NCBI RefSeq assembly: GCF_033115175.1 | Contig: NC_084837.1 | Span: 73,261,266 to 73,325,265 of the forward strand | DNA: 64,000 nt | Direction: 5' to 3' | Source of the DNA: Lepus europaeus | Lineage: Eukaryota > Chordata > Mammalia > Lagomorpha > Leporidae | Shown here: positions 47,290 to 57,767 of the stretch, piece by piece | Numbering within the stretch: position 1 is the stretch's first letter | Layout of the letters: every line of letters begins with the position of its first letter | Program-made: the position numbers and the translations under genes | Notes under the pieces: generated by a model | The model's input: the letters and a program-made list of their open reading frames with translations, nothing else | Told to the model about the DNA's origin: nothing | The model's database searches: none

Positions 47290-48479
47290 GGAGCCTGCCG
47301 GGGCCGCCAGGTCGCCGAGCCTCGCCTAGGGGGCGGCGCCTCGTCCGCCGCCGCCGCCGCCTCTTCCTCCTCACAGGGGCTGCGGCTGGCCGTGCCGCGG
47401 GGGCGGCGGGCGGGAGGCCGAGGCGGGGAGCTGCGGGCCGGGCATGGCGGGCGCCTCCTTTCTCCTCCTCCTGCACGTCCTGCCGTTCCCGGCGCCCGCG
47501 GCACACGCGGCTCACGCGCACCTGCAGGAGGGAAGAGCGAGTCGAGCTCCCGCAGCCGCGCGGCGGCACGCCGAGGCTCCACCCTGCCCGCCCGGCCGAG
47601 GGAGGCCCTGCGCCGCCGCGAGGGTGCGGGGCTGGGCGAGGCCGCCCCGCAGGCGTCCTAGGCCCTCCGGTGGACTCCCGCGCCGAGCCCGCAGAGCCGG
47701 GCTACAGTGCAAAGTCTGAGCTCTGCGCGGCCTCCTTTATCGATTCCCCAGCAGAGGCCGGCTTGTTCGGACCTGCAACCTCCGCCAGCGCCAAGGCTAA
47801 TTCCCTGCCCCCTCGCGGTTACCCCAGTGACCTCGAAGTCCACGGCACAGAGAACATGTACATACACACACACACACACACTCATACACCCCTTCCGCAG
47901 GTTCATCCCAATAGCCTCTGGTCCCTTCAACGTTGCACCGGGAGCAATTGGCTTGTGAGGCCCCGGGGGTGGCCTTGTACTACTCCTCCAGTTGTTTGGG
48001 GTTTGCTGGTCTTTGCACAGTGGGCTGGCTTGAAAGCCTGACCAGCCCCAGCACATTCACCTGGCTCAACACCTGGGACTTGCGAACTGCAGCCATTCTC
48101 CCCACCCCCACCCCCCGTTTCTTCCATTTACACCCTGAAGTCATTATTTGCCCAAGGATGACCACAAAGCCGCCAAGACCTCCCATTTGTCCCCTGCCTC
48201 GGAACCCTCTCTCCTCCTGAACACCCTGGCTGCGACCTTCTGGCTTCAGGGCCCTTGGCACACAGAGTGAGTGCACACGGACTAGGAACAAGTGCCCTGG
48301 TTCCTCTTCTGTTTTGGACAGCTCTCCAAGAAGAGATACCGGCTTAGGCTGGTCAAGAGACTGCAAGTCTGATATGCTGGTGGAAGTGCTGATGCTGGCC
48401 GTGCTGGACAGGGGCAAAGGAACTAGAGCTCAGGAAACACGCGCGCACACACACACACTAATGGAAGAGGAACACGTGG
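47290..48479. other. CpG island shoulder and probable TMOD2 upstream or intron 1 sequence
   Basis: GC-rich to about 47.7 kb, then an (AC)n run at 47,866-47,882 and ordinary composition. No coding exon recognised. Confidence 0.4.
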
Positions 48480-48985
48480 TCCCCCATTACCCTCCCACTC
48501 TAAACTTTTCCATGGCTCCCGTGGACAACAGCATTCCCTATGGGACCACACTGATATTCTACCTGTTATTTCTACTTTTATTATTATGCGCTGGCTGTAC
48601 CCCCATCTGTGACCTCCTGTACGCACCACATGTGCCTGCCAAGCAACGCCACTTGACTGGCCTCCTTGTTCGTACCTTTGCACTGTGTATATGCTATGCC
48701 TTCCCCTGTACCATCATTCTTTTTAAATCTGCAGGGTCTATCTCAAATGATACATCCTCCCTGAGATTTTTTTCCCCCCTGATTCTCCCCAGTTGTCCCT
48801 CTCCGCACCTTCCCAACTGTTTCTCCTTTGACCCATAAGGACAGTCTGAATCTTATGTTTAGTACTGAACTAGCTGTGCTTTGTGTTTGAATTATTCATG
48901 TGTTTGACTTTGTTTCTCCGCCAGATACATGCTTCGGGAGGCATAGATGGTCATCATTTTACCTCCAATAGTGCATCTCTCAGTG
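48480..48985 (+). mobile_element. L2-like LINE fragment, sense
   Basis: 'tacctttgcactgtgtatatgc', 'cccctgtaccatcattc' and 'tgactttgtttctccgccagat' resemble the L2 3' region; diverged. Confidence 0.6.
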
Positions 48986-49670
48986 AAATAAAATCTATCT
49001 ATCTATGTATCTATACACACACACACACACTCAAAAGTAGTTGACTTGAGGTGTAGTAAGATGCTGAAGGCTAAATAAGATTGTTTACTGTGAATGTGGC
49101 ATGCGTGAACTTTTGGGTGGTATCCAGTGTGTTCATCCCAGGACCCAAGGGAGAATACAGAACCCCAGAGTCTTAATACATAGATGAGGTCAGGCCCCCA
49201 AAGAGTTTGCAGTCTAGACATGAGGCTACAGTTTTCCACAAGGAAAGGGTTTAGTGAAGGACTGACCATTTTACTTGAAGATTCAGGAACTGGAGTACAT
49301 GAAGTATACTGAAGTATACATACTGGAGTACATGAAGTACCATTAGGTGTTCTTTGGAAAGGCTCTATAGTTGGTTAGTGGAGGTGACACTGTCAGCTCG
49401 TTCTCCTGTTCTGGGGAGTTACAATGCATATGAGAATCTGAGGACTCTGCAAGTCCTGCAGTGTAGGAAGCCATTGATTTTTGCTTGACACTGTATCCCC
49501 CAAATTCATTGAACTATGGAAATTAGTTCTCAGTATTTCTGCAGCTTGAGAAATGTTGAATTAGTGGGGAAAGGCAGGCCTAAGGAAATAACTTTGAAAA
49601 GCCAGAGATTACCAAAAGACATAATGGTGATTAGCTAAAGGGGCAGAAAAATGAGCCAAAAACGTAGAGA
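48986..49670. other. Unique sequence with short simple repeats
   Basis: (TCTA)n at 48,994-49,010 next to (AC)n at 49,014-49,030, and a GAAGTATAC/CTGGAGTACAT partial duplication at 49,290-49,340. Confidence 0.5.
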
Positions 49671-49872
49671 GGGACTGGCATGTGGCACACTGAATAAGAT
49701 GTGGCCAGGGACACCTGCATGCCACATCAGAAGGCCTGGGTTCAAGTCGGGGCTCTGCTTCCAACTCCAGCTTCTTGCTAATGCACACCCTGGGAAGAAG
49801 AAGGTGATGGCTCCAGTACTTGGGCCCCTGCCACACACATGGGAGACCTGACTGAGTTCCAGCTCCCAGATA

Positions 49873-49909
<37 letters not shown>

Positions 49910-49935
49910 GCTCAAATAAAATAATAATTAAAATT
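49671..49935 (+). mobile_element. C-type SINE, sense, old subfamily
   Basis: GGGACTGGCATGTGGCACAC head; long (CT)n at 49,876-49,906. Confidence 0.75.
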
Positions 49936-49951
49936 TAAAGAATAAAATTTG

Positions 49952-50247
49952 GGGGCCAGTGTTGTGGTACAGCAAGTTAAGCTGCCACTTGTGATGCTGG
50001 CATCCCATATTAGAATTCAAATCCCAGCTGCTCTGCTTCTGATCCAGCTCCCTGTTAATGCACCTGGAAAAGCAGAAGATCATCCAATTGCTTGGGCTTT
50101 TGCCACCCACATGGGAGACACAGATGGAGTTCCAGGCTCTTGGGTTAGGCCTGGTCCAAGAAAAATGGCCATTGTAGCCATTTGTCTCTCTCTCTCTCTC
50201 TCTGTCACTCTGCCTCTCAAATACATAAATTAATATTTTCTTTAAAA
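49952..50247 (+). mobile_element. C-type SINE, sense
   Basis: GGGGGCCAGTGTTGTGGTAC head, directly following the previous SINE tail. Confidence 0.85.
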
Positions 50248-50441
50248 AGTTACTATGTACAATTTGTGGTATACATTGAATTTCTTATTTATTGTCTTTG
50301 AATTTGGAAGAATTGCTTTCTATGTATCTACCTCAACATAGAACTTCACAATTAATGATGAAACATTAAAAGGATTCCTTTTAGGAGAACAAGATGAAGA
50401 GGTAAACTTCTTCAGGGGAGTCTCAAAAGATGTGTGACCCA

Positions 50442-50790
50442 GGCTGGCGCCGCGGCTCAATAGGCTAATCCTCCGCCTGCAGCGCCGGCACACCGGGTTC
50501 TAGTCCCGGTCGGGGCACCGGATTCTGTCCCGGTTGCCCCTCTTCCAGGCCAGCTCTCTGCTGTGGCCCGGGAAGGCAGTGGAGGATGGCCCAAGTGCTT
50601 GGGCCCTGCACCCCATGGGAGACCAGGAGAAGCACCTGGCTCCTGCCTTCAGATCAGCACAGTGCGCCGGCCTCAGCGCGCTGGCCCGGGGGCCATTAGA
50701 GGGTGACCCAACGGCAAAGGAAGACCTTTCTCTCTGTCTCTCTCTCTCTCTCTCACTATCCACTCTGCCTGTCAAAAAAAAAAAAAAAAA
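50442..50790 (+). mobile_element. Young C-type SINE, sense
   Basis: AAAAGATGTGTGA target duplication on both sides. Confidence 0.93.
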
Positions 50791-50803
50791 AGATGTGTGA
50801 TCC

Positions 50804-51118
50804 AGCTGGCCTTGTGGCACAGTGGGTAAAATTGTCTCTGCTAACATCACATGGGTGCTGATTCAGGTCCCAGCTGCTCCAGTTCTCATCCAGCTCCCTG
50901 CTAATGCCAGGGAAAGCAGCAGAAGATGGTCCAAGTGCTTGGGCCCCTGCAACCAAGTGGGAAAACCCGATAAAGCTCCTGGATCCTGGCTTTGGAGAGG
51001 CACAGCTCCAGCCATCACAGACATGTGGGGAGTGAACCAGTGAATGGAGGATCTCTCTCTCTCTCTGTACCTCCCTCTCTCTCTAACGCCTTTGAAATAA
51101 ATAAATCTTTTTTAAAAA
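50804..51118 (+). mobile_element. C-type SINE, sense
   Basis: Sits at the 3' target repeat of the preceding young SINE; older sequence. Confidence 0.83.
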
Positions 51119-51129
51119 AGGGATAAAGG

Positions 51130-51467
51130 GGGCTGGTGCTGTGGCTCACTTGGCTAATCCTCTGCCTGCGGCGCCGGCACACCAGGTTCTAGTCCTGGTC
51201 AGGCCGCTGGATTCTGTCCTGGTTGCTACTCTTCCAGTCCAGCTCTCTGCTGTGGCCCAGGAGTGCAGTGGAGGATGGCCCAAGTGCTTGGGCCCTGCAC
51301 CCGCATGGGAGACCAGGAGGAAGCACCTGGCTCCTGGCTTTGGATCAGCATGGCGCTGGCCGTGGCGGCCATTTGGGGGGTGAACCAATGAAAGGAAGAC
51401 CTTTCTCTCTGTCTCTCTCTCTCTCACTGAATATAACTCTACCTGTCAAGTAAATTTTTTAAAAAAA
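51130..51467 (+). mobile_element. C-type SINE, sense
   Basis: AAAAAAGGGATAAAG-like repeats before and after indicate its target. Confidence 0.87.
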
Positions 51468-51607
51468 GGATAAAGAAAATATACGTGACTTTTTCATTTA
51501 CTTTTTGAAGCCTACATTACAGCCTCCATTTCACACTGTTCTAAGGTCCTTGCTAATGTAGCAAGGAAAAGTGAGAATGGGAAATGAAGATTGAAAAGAA
51601 ATAAACT

Positions 51608-51930
51608 GGGGGCTGGTGCTGTGGCTCAGCAAGTTAAAGCCCTGGCCTATAGCACTGGCATCTCATATGGGTGCTGGTTCGAGTCCTGGCTGCCCCACTT
51701 CTGATCCAGCTCCCTGCTTATGGCTTGAGAAAGCAGTAGAGGATGGCACAAATGCTTGGGCTCCTGCACCTGCCTGGGAGAACCAGAGAAAGCTCCTGGC
51801 TCCTGGCTTCGGATGGGCTCAGTTCCTTCTGTTGTGACCATTTAGGGAGTGATCAGTGGATATAAGACCTCTCTCTCTCCCTGTATCTACCTCTCTTTGT
51901 AACTCTTTCAAATAAATAAAATAAATCAGA
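51608..51930 (+). mobile_element. C-type SINE, sense
   Basis: AGAAATAAANTGGG-like target repeats flank it. Confidence 0.85.
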
Positions 51931-52029
51931 AATAAATTGTTGCTTCCAATTAGTAAATAACAAATAATTTTAAAATGTCAATACAAATCGGCCTGTAGAG
52001 TCTGTGCTATGGTAGTTAATACCCCACTA

Positions 52030-52585
52030 TGGGTTTTCAAGAAATATAACAAGCTGGCTCGAAAACTCATATGAAAGAGCAAAGGCTCACAGACAGCTGA
52101 GAGGAACAAGGAAAGGGAAACTGCCATACCAACCACCAATGGTTGCTATGAAGCTGTAACAGTTGAGACAGGGTGACCCTGCTGCTGAGGGACCAATGGG
52201 TAAGAATAGTGCAGCCATGAAACAGCATCACAAAAGTATAAAAACTTCATCTAGGACCAGACATCACTGTAGGTCCCTAGGAAATGGTCTACAAAATACA
52301 CAGTATCAGGACAATCAGTTACCCACATGTCTACCTCCGCCTGACCTCACACACAATTTAATTTTGGACAGGCTTAATTATGAAAGGCAAAACCTTAAAA
52401 CTTTTAGAATATATGCAGAAAATTGTCTTTATGACCTCAGAGTAAGAAACAATTTAAATGATAAAGAAAAAAGAATTACTCAGAAAAGATTGTAAAGCAT
52501 GATAACATTAAAAGCAAGAACATCTCCCAACAAAAAGATACCTGAATGACAGTTTAGAAACTAAGACAAGATACGGTTATCCCAA
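52030..52585 (+). mobile_element. L1 ORF2 3' fragment, sense, decayed
   Basis: 'ttaattatgaaaggcaaaacc', 'gcagaaaattgtctttatgacc' follow the end of L1 ORF2. Stops and frameshifts throughout. Confidence 0.65.
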
Positions 52586-52602
52586 AGAACCAAAAATATA
52601 TA

Positions 52603-52948
52603 TATATATTTTAAATTTTTGACAGGCAGAGTGGACAGTGAGAGACAGAGATAGAGAGAAAGGTCTTCCTTTTTGCCGTTGGTTCACCCTCCAATGGCCG
52701 CCGCGGTAGCGCGCTGCGGCCGGCGCACCGCGCTGTTCCGATGGCAGGAGCCAGGTGCTTATTCTGGTCTCCCATGGGGTGCAGGGCCCAAGCACTTGGG
52801 CCATCCTCCACTGCACTCCCTGGCCACAGCAGAGAGCTGGCCTGGAAGAGGGGCAACCGGGACAGGATCGGTGCCCCGACCGGGACTAGAACCCGGTGTG
52901 CCGGCGCCGCAAGGCGGAGGATTAGCCTAGTGAGCCGCGGCGCCGGCC
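52603..52948 (-). mobile_element. Young C-type SINE, antisense
   Basis: AGAACCAAAAATAT target duplication on both sides; complete GGCGCCGGCC head complement. Confidence 0.93.
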
Positions 52949-52984
52949 AGAACCAAAAATATTTTAAATAAAACATTCTCAGTG

Positions 52985-53285
52985 GAGCCAGTGTAGTGGG
53001 CAGCGGGAGATAAGCCACCGCCTGGGACATCAACATCTCATATGAACACCAGTTTGAGTCCCGGCAGCTCTGCTTTCACTCCAGTTCCCTGCTAATGCAC
53101 CTGGAGATGGCCCATGTACTTGGACCCATCACCCACTTGGGAGACCCAGGTGGAGCTCTGGGCCCCTGGCCTTGGCCTGGAGCAGCCCTGGCACTTGCAG
53201 CCATTTGGGAGAGAACCAGTAGACGCAAGATCTTTCTCTCTCTTTCCTGCAAATAAATAGAATAAAAGCTTAAATAAAATAAAAT
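52985..53285 (+). mobile_element. C-type SINE, sense
   Basis: GGAGCCAGTGTAGTGGGCAGC head; moderately old. Confidence 0.8.
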
Positions 53286-53387
53286 GTTTTTACAATTCTC
53301 CAAACTCCAACTAACTTCTACATGAAGATCAGGAGCCAGATTCTGAAATTAGGTGCATAAAAATCTCATACAATGTACACACACACG

Positions 53388-53682
53388 GGGCCAGTGATAT
53401 GGCACAGCAGGTTAAGGCATCCCATATGGGTGCTGGTTTGAGTCCCAGCTGTTCCATTTCTGCTACTGTGTCTGGAAAAGCAGCAGAGGATGGCTCAAGT
53501 CCTTGGGTCCATGCCACCCACATGGAAGACCCGGATGAAGCTCCCAGCTTTGGCCTCGTACAGCCCCAACTGATGCAACCATTTGGGGAGTGAACCAGCA
53601 GATGGAAGAGCTTTCTCTCAGTATATGTCTCTCCCTCTCTCTAACTCTGCCTTTCAAATAAAATAAATAAATACTTAAAAAT
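53388..53682 (+). mobile_element. C-type SINE, sense
   Basis: TACACACACA repeats on both sides. Confidence 0.83.
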
Positions 53683-53739
53683 ACACACACATATACAAAT
53701 AACATTTATACAGTATTTTATATACAATAGCCAAAAGTA

Positions 53740-53977
53740 TGCCAACTGGTACACCATGAATATTGTATATAAGTCTCTGTTCCAGTCCCTGCTTTCAGTT
53801 CCTTGGATGGACACCTAGAGTAGAATTGCTAAGTCATATGGTAATTCTATGTATAGGGTCTGAGCAACAATCAAACTATTTTCCACAGTGGCTCTGCCAT
53901 TTTATATTGCCACTGACAACATAGGAGGGTTCTTATTTCTCCATAGCATTACCAACATTTGCAATTTTCTTTTCTAT
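53740..53977 (-). mobile_element. L1 3' end fragment, antisense
   Basis: 'gtagaattgctaagtcatatgg' and 'ttttccacagtggctctgcc' are reversed L1 ORF2 3' sequence. Confidence 0.7.
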
Positions 53978-54213
53978 TTTTAAAGATTTGGTTCATTTAT
54001 TTGAAAGGCAGAGCGTCAGACTGAGAGCAGACAGGCAAAGAAATATTTCATCTGCTGGTTCACTCTCCAAATGGCCAAAAGGGCCAGTGCTGGGCCAGGC
54101 CAAAGCCGGGAGCCAGGGATTCCCACATGGGTGATAGGGCCCCAAGTGCTTGGACCATCTACCACTGCTTTCTCATTTGCATTAGCAGGGAGCTAGATCG
54201 GAAGAGGAGCACT
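53978..54213 (-). mobile_element. C-type SINE, antisense, head missing
   Basis: AAAGATTTGGTTCATTTATTTG start; ends abruptly after GATCGGAAGAGGAGC. Confidence 0.78.
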
Positions 54214-54261
54214 TCACACCTACTACAACAACGATAAAATGTTTAAAAAAGGAAAATTTCA

Positions 54262-54325
54262 GGGGCTGGTGCTGTGGTATAGAGGGTTAAGCTGCCATCT
54301 GCAATGCTGGCATCTCATATTGGAG
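54262..54325 (+). mobile_element. C-type SINE head fragment, sense
   Basis: Only GGGGCTGGTGCTGTGGTAT through CATCTCATATTGG remains. Confidence 0.7.
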
Positions 54326-55657
54326 TGTCATGTGTCCCAGAACTATCTGTTGAAGAAACTATTCTTTCCCAGTTGCATGGACTTTGTGCTGTCATCAAAA
54401 AACAATTTGCTATAGATGTATGGGTTTATTTCTAAACTCTCCATTCTATTCCATTGGTCTCTACAACTATTCTCATGTCAGTACTAGAATGTTTCCATTA
54501 CTGTAGCTTCATAGTAAGTTTTATAACTTTCAGTGTACAAACCTCCCATCTCTTTGGTTAAATGCCAGGCATTGCATTATTTTAGATGCCACTGTAAATG
54601 GAATTGCTTTGTTAATTTCCTTTTCTGATGGCTCATTGCTGATATATAGAAACAAACTGATGTGTGTGTGTGTGTGTGTTAATCTGTTACTCTGAAACTT
54701 TGATTAATTCTTTTATTAGTTCTAATAGCTTTCTTGTGTATTCTTTGGAATTTTCTACATATAGAATCATGGGATCTGTAACTAGAGCTAGTTTGATTTA
54801 TTCCTTTCCAATTCAGCTCTATTTATTTACTTGTCTTGTAAAACTGATCCTGCTAGAACGTCGAGTACAATGCTCAATAGCAGTGCTCATGAGTGAAGGT
54901 GTCTGTGTATCTTAACAGGACAGTGTTCTATCTCCCCCACTGTGCATGATGTTAGCCATGGATTTTTCACAAGTGCTTTTTATCATGTTGAGAAAATTTC
55001 CTTCTCTTGCTGCTTTTCTGGGAGTTTTTAATAAATGGGAGGGAGCTGTATGTTGTCAAATGCATTTCCTGTACCAATGGGGAAGACAACGCAACTTTCC
55101 CCTTTGTTCTATCAACATGAGGGACTACAGTTATTGACTCGCTTATGTTGAACCTCCTGCATTTCTGGGACAAATCCCACTTGGTCATGGTGTATGACCC
55201 TTTTAATATGGTGCTATATTCAGTTGGTTCCTATTTTGTCCAGGATTTTTAAGCCTGTACTCATGATCTGTAATTTTCTTGTAATGTCTTTGACTTTGTT
55301 ATTGGGATAATATTGGTTTCGTAGAATGAATTAGAAATCTTTCTCTCCTGTTCTATTCTTTTGGAAGAGCTGAGAAGGATTAGTGCTAATTCTTCTTTAA
55401 ATGCTTTGTAAAAGTAAGTGAAGCCATCTGGTCCTGGACTTTTTTCCTTTGCTGGGAGGTTTTTGATTATTGACTCAATCTTTTGTTGTATGCTACAAGT
55501 AATAGATTTCTCTATTTCCTCCTGAGACAGTTTAGGTCATTTGCGTATTTCTAAGAATTTGTCCATTTCATCTAGGTTATCTAATTTGTTGTCATACAGT
55601 TGTTCATAACATTCTCCTATAATCCTTTTTATTCTATATGTCAATAGTAATGTCCCT

Positions 55658-55968
55658 GGCCGGCACCGTGGCTCACTTGGCTAATCCTCCGCCTGTGGCG
55701 CTGGCACACCGGGTTCTAGTCCTGGTTGCTCCTCTTCCAGTCCAGCTCTCTACTGTGGCCCAGGAGTACAGTGGAGGATGGCCCAAGTGCTTGGGTCCCT
55801 GCACCCGTGTGGGAGACTGGGAGGAGGCACCCGGCTCCTGGCTTCGGATCGGTGCAGCGCCGGCCGTGGTGGCCTTTAGGGGAGTGAACCAACAGAGGGA
55901 AGACCTTTCTCTCTGTCTGTCTCTCTCTCTCTCTCACTAACTCTGCCTGTCAAAAAAATAAAAATAAA
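55658..55968 (+). mobile_element. C-type SINE, sense, first insertion into the antisense L1
   Basis: GGCCGGCACCGTGGCTCAC head. Its A-rich tail contains the AAAAAGATAAACTATTT that became the target of the DUXA-like retrocopy. Confidence 0.9.
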
Positions 55969-56586
55969 AAGATAAACTATTTTAGCTAGACAGACACTTA
56001 GACACTGCGATCATCTTCCAACATGGCCGAAGACAACTCTTCAGATGTTCTTTCCACAGAGAAGCTATCAAAAAATTATAGGCACAGCCACACAAGATTC
56101 ACAGAAGAGCAACTGAAAATCCTCATCAATGCCTTCGACCAAAAACCATACCCTGGCTATGCTACCAAACAAAAACTTGCTTCTGAAATCAACACTGAAG
56201 AGTCAAGAATCCAGGTTTGGTTTCAGAATCGAAGAGCATGACATCGATTCCAGAAAACACCAGAGCTTAAGGAAGCTTTAGAATCAAGCTGAGGCCACGG
56301 AGAAGACTGTCCTCAAGAAGAGATTCAAAACCCATCCCCTCTAGATCTTTCTACTGTACAAAGAGAATCCAGACGGTGTCGTACCAACTACAGCTCCTCT
56401 CAACTGCACACCCTCATCAAGGCATTTATGAGCAACCCTTACCCAGGAATTGATTCCAGAGAACAACTTGCCAAAGAAATTGGGGTTCCTGAGTCAAGAA
56501 TCCAAATTTGGTTTCAAAACCAGAGAAATAGATTCAATATCCAGAGAAAAAGGAAATCTAATGAGCTCTTAGAACAAGACCCAGGG

Positions 56587-56917
56587 GGCCGGCGCCGCGG
56601 CTCACTAGGCTAATCCTCCGCCTTGCGGCGCCGGCACACCGGGTTCGAGTCCCGGTCGGGGCACCGATCCTGTCCCGGTTGCCACTCTTCCAGGCCAGCT
56701 CTCTGCTGTGGCCAGGGAGTGCAGTGGAGGATGGCCCAAGTGCTTGGGCCCTGCACCCCATGGGAGACCAGGAGAAGCACCTGGCTCCTACCATCGGAAC
56801 AGCGCGGTGCGCCGGCCGCAGCACGCTACCGCGGCGGCCATTGGAGGGTGAACCAACGGCAAAAGGAAGACCTTTCTCTCTGTCTCTGTCTCTCTCACTG
56901 TCCACTCTGCCTGTCAA

Positions 56918-56948
<31 letters not shown>
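56587..56948 (+). mobile_element. Very young C-type SINE, sense, splitting the DUXA-like copy
   Basis: AGAACAAGACCCAGGG duplicated exactly on both sides; intact B-box GGTTCGAGTCC; A tail of about 30 bases. Confidence 0.95.
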
Positions 56949-57147
56949 GAACAAGACCCAGGGGAAGAACACTGAGACTGCTTCAAGTCTTTCAAGAAAT
57001 CTACCTGTTCACCGAGAGTTCAAGATAAACCTTCAAGAAACAGTAAACAGGACTTCAGGAGGCAAATACAAGAGAAACTATACAGTCTGACTGACCCATC
57101 CTGGTTTCAAAATTCACCAGACATCAAGACAATGCAAATGAATCCAA

Positions 57148-57478
57148 TAGGAGCTAGTGTTGTGATGCCGGAGTAAAGCCACACTGCTATGCCAGCATTC
57201 CATAAGCCCACCAGTTCAAGTCCCAGCCTCTCCTCTTCAGATCCAGTTCCCTGCTAACGTTCCTGAGAAAGCAGCAGAGGATGGCCCAAGGGCTTGGGCC
57301 CTTGCTTTCCATATGCAAGACCTGGATACAGTTGCAGGCTCCTGGCTTCAGCCTGGCCCAGTTCTGGCCATTGCAGCCATTTGGGGAGTAAAAAAGCAGA
57401 TGTAGGATCTCTTTTTTTTCTCTGTGTCTCTACCTCTCTAACTCTAATAAATAAATCTTCTTAAAAATGAAAAAAAAA
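57148..57478 (+). mobile_element. C-type SINE, sense, at the 3' end of the DUXA-like copy
   Basis: No A tail precedes it and no target repeat of its own is visible. Its AATAAA at 57,447 and A run are followed directly by the retrocopy's target repeat, so it was probably part of the copied transcript. Confidence 0.8.
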
Positions 57479-57767
57479 AGATAAACTATTTAAAAAAAAT
57501 AGTAATGTCCCCACTTTAATCCTAATTTAGTTATTTTCACCTTCCCTCTCTTTTCATTAGTTTAGCTAAAGGCTATCAGTTTTTGTTAATTTTCAGAGAA
57601 CTAGCTTGTGGTTTTACTGATTCTCACTATTGTTTTTCTATTCTTTATTTCATTTATTTTCACTTTAACCTCTACAATTTCATTCTTCTGTTAATTTTGG
57701 GTTTAGTTTATTTTTTTTTACTAGTTCATTGTGATATAAAAGCAGTTTACTGATTTGAGTTCTTTAT

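Larger units (their letters stand above)
46860..47700. promoter_or_regulatory. CpG island promoter of LYSMD2, probably bidirectional with TMOD2
   Basis: CpG dinucleotides, rare elsewhere in the window, become very dense here, with long GGC, CCGCGG and GCGCC runs and no obvious TATA box. The island covers LYSMD2 exon 1 and continues about 400 bp upstream of its ATG. In the remembered mammalian gene order TMOD2 starts here in the opposite direction, so its non-coding first exon is probably on the + strand between 47.3 and 47.8 kb. I cannot define that exon from sequence alone. Confidence 0.75.
55984..57478 (+). pseudogene. DUXA-like double-homeobox processed pseudogene
   Basis: Intronless copy of a double-homeobox mRNA. 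ATG at 56,023 opens MAEDNSSDVLSTEKLSKNY, then homeodomain 1 with helix 3 ending WFQNRRA, a linker, and homeodomain 2 with WFQNQR near 56,508-56,525. One frame runs from 56,023 to the SINE at 56,587 without frameshift but with TGA at 56,239-56,241 and 56,290-56,292. After that SINE the frame soon stops again near 56,977. DUXA encodes an early-embryo transcription factor and is known to give rise to many processed pseudogenes. In homeodomain 2 the usual NRR after WFQ reads NQR. AAAAAGATAAACTATTT at 55,967-55,983 and 57,475-57,491 is the target duplication. The 3' end is a SINE with AATAAA. Parent identity is from memory of the DUXA homeodomains; it could be another DUX relative. Confidence 0.88.
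54330..57765 (-). mobile_element. L1 ORF2 region, antisense, split by a nested insertion
   Basis: 54,330-55,657 and 57,492-57,765 read as reversed ORF2 (motifs 'gggacaaatcccacttggtcat', 'ccatctggtcctggactttt', 'gagaactagcttgtggtttta'). ATAGTAATGTCCC is repeated at 55,643 and about 57,498, flanking the insertion. No intact frame. Confidence 0.82.

Noticed and set aside
46765-47661. Long open frames on both strands across the CpG island (up to about 300 codons)
   Set aside because: GC-rich sequence rarely contains stop codons. Apart from LYSMD2 exon 1 the translations are arginine/alanine/proline-rich with no family similarity, and they run across the exon 1 splice donor.
56023-56241. Functional single-homeodomain gene
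   Set aside because: The frame stops exactly within the WFQNRRA-containing helix boundary, and the downstream homologous sequence continues in frame after the stop, so it is a broken retrocopy rather than a short gene.
54330-57765. Possible functional L1
   Set aside because: Antisense, 5' truncated, with many stops and a 1.8-kb nested insertion; no intact ORF1 or ORF2 in the window.
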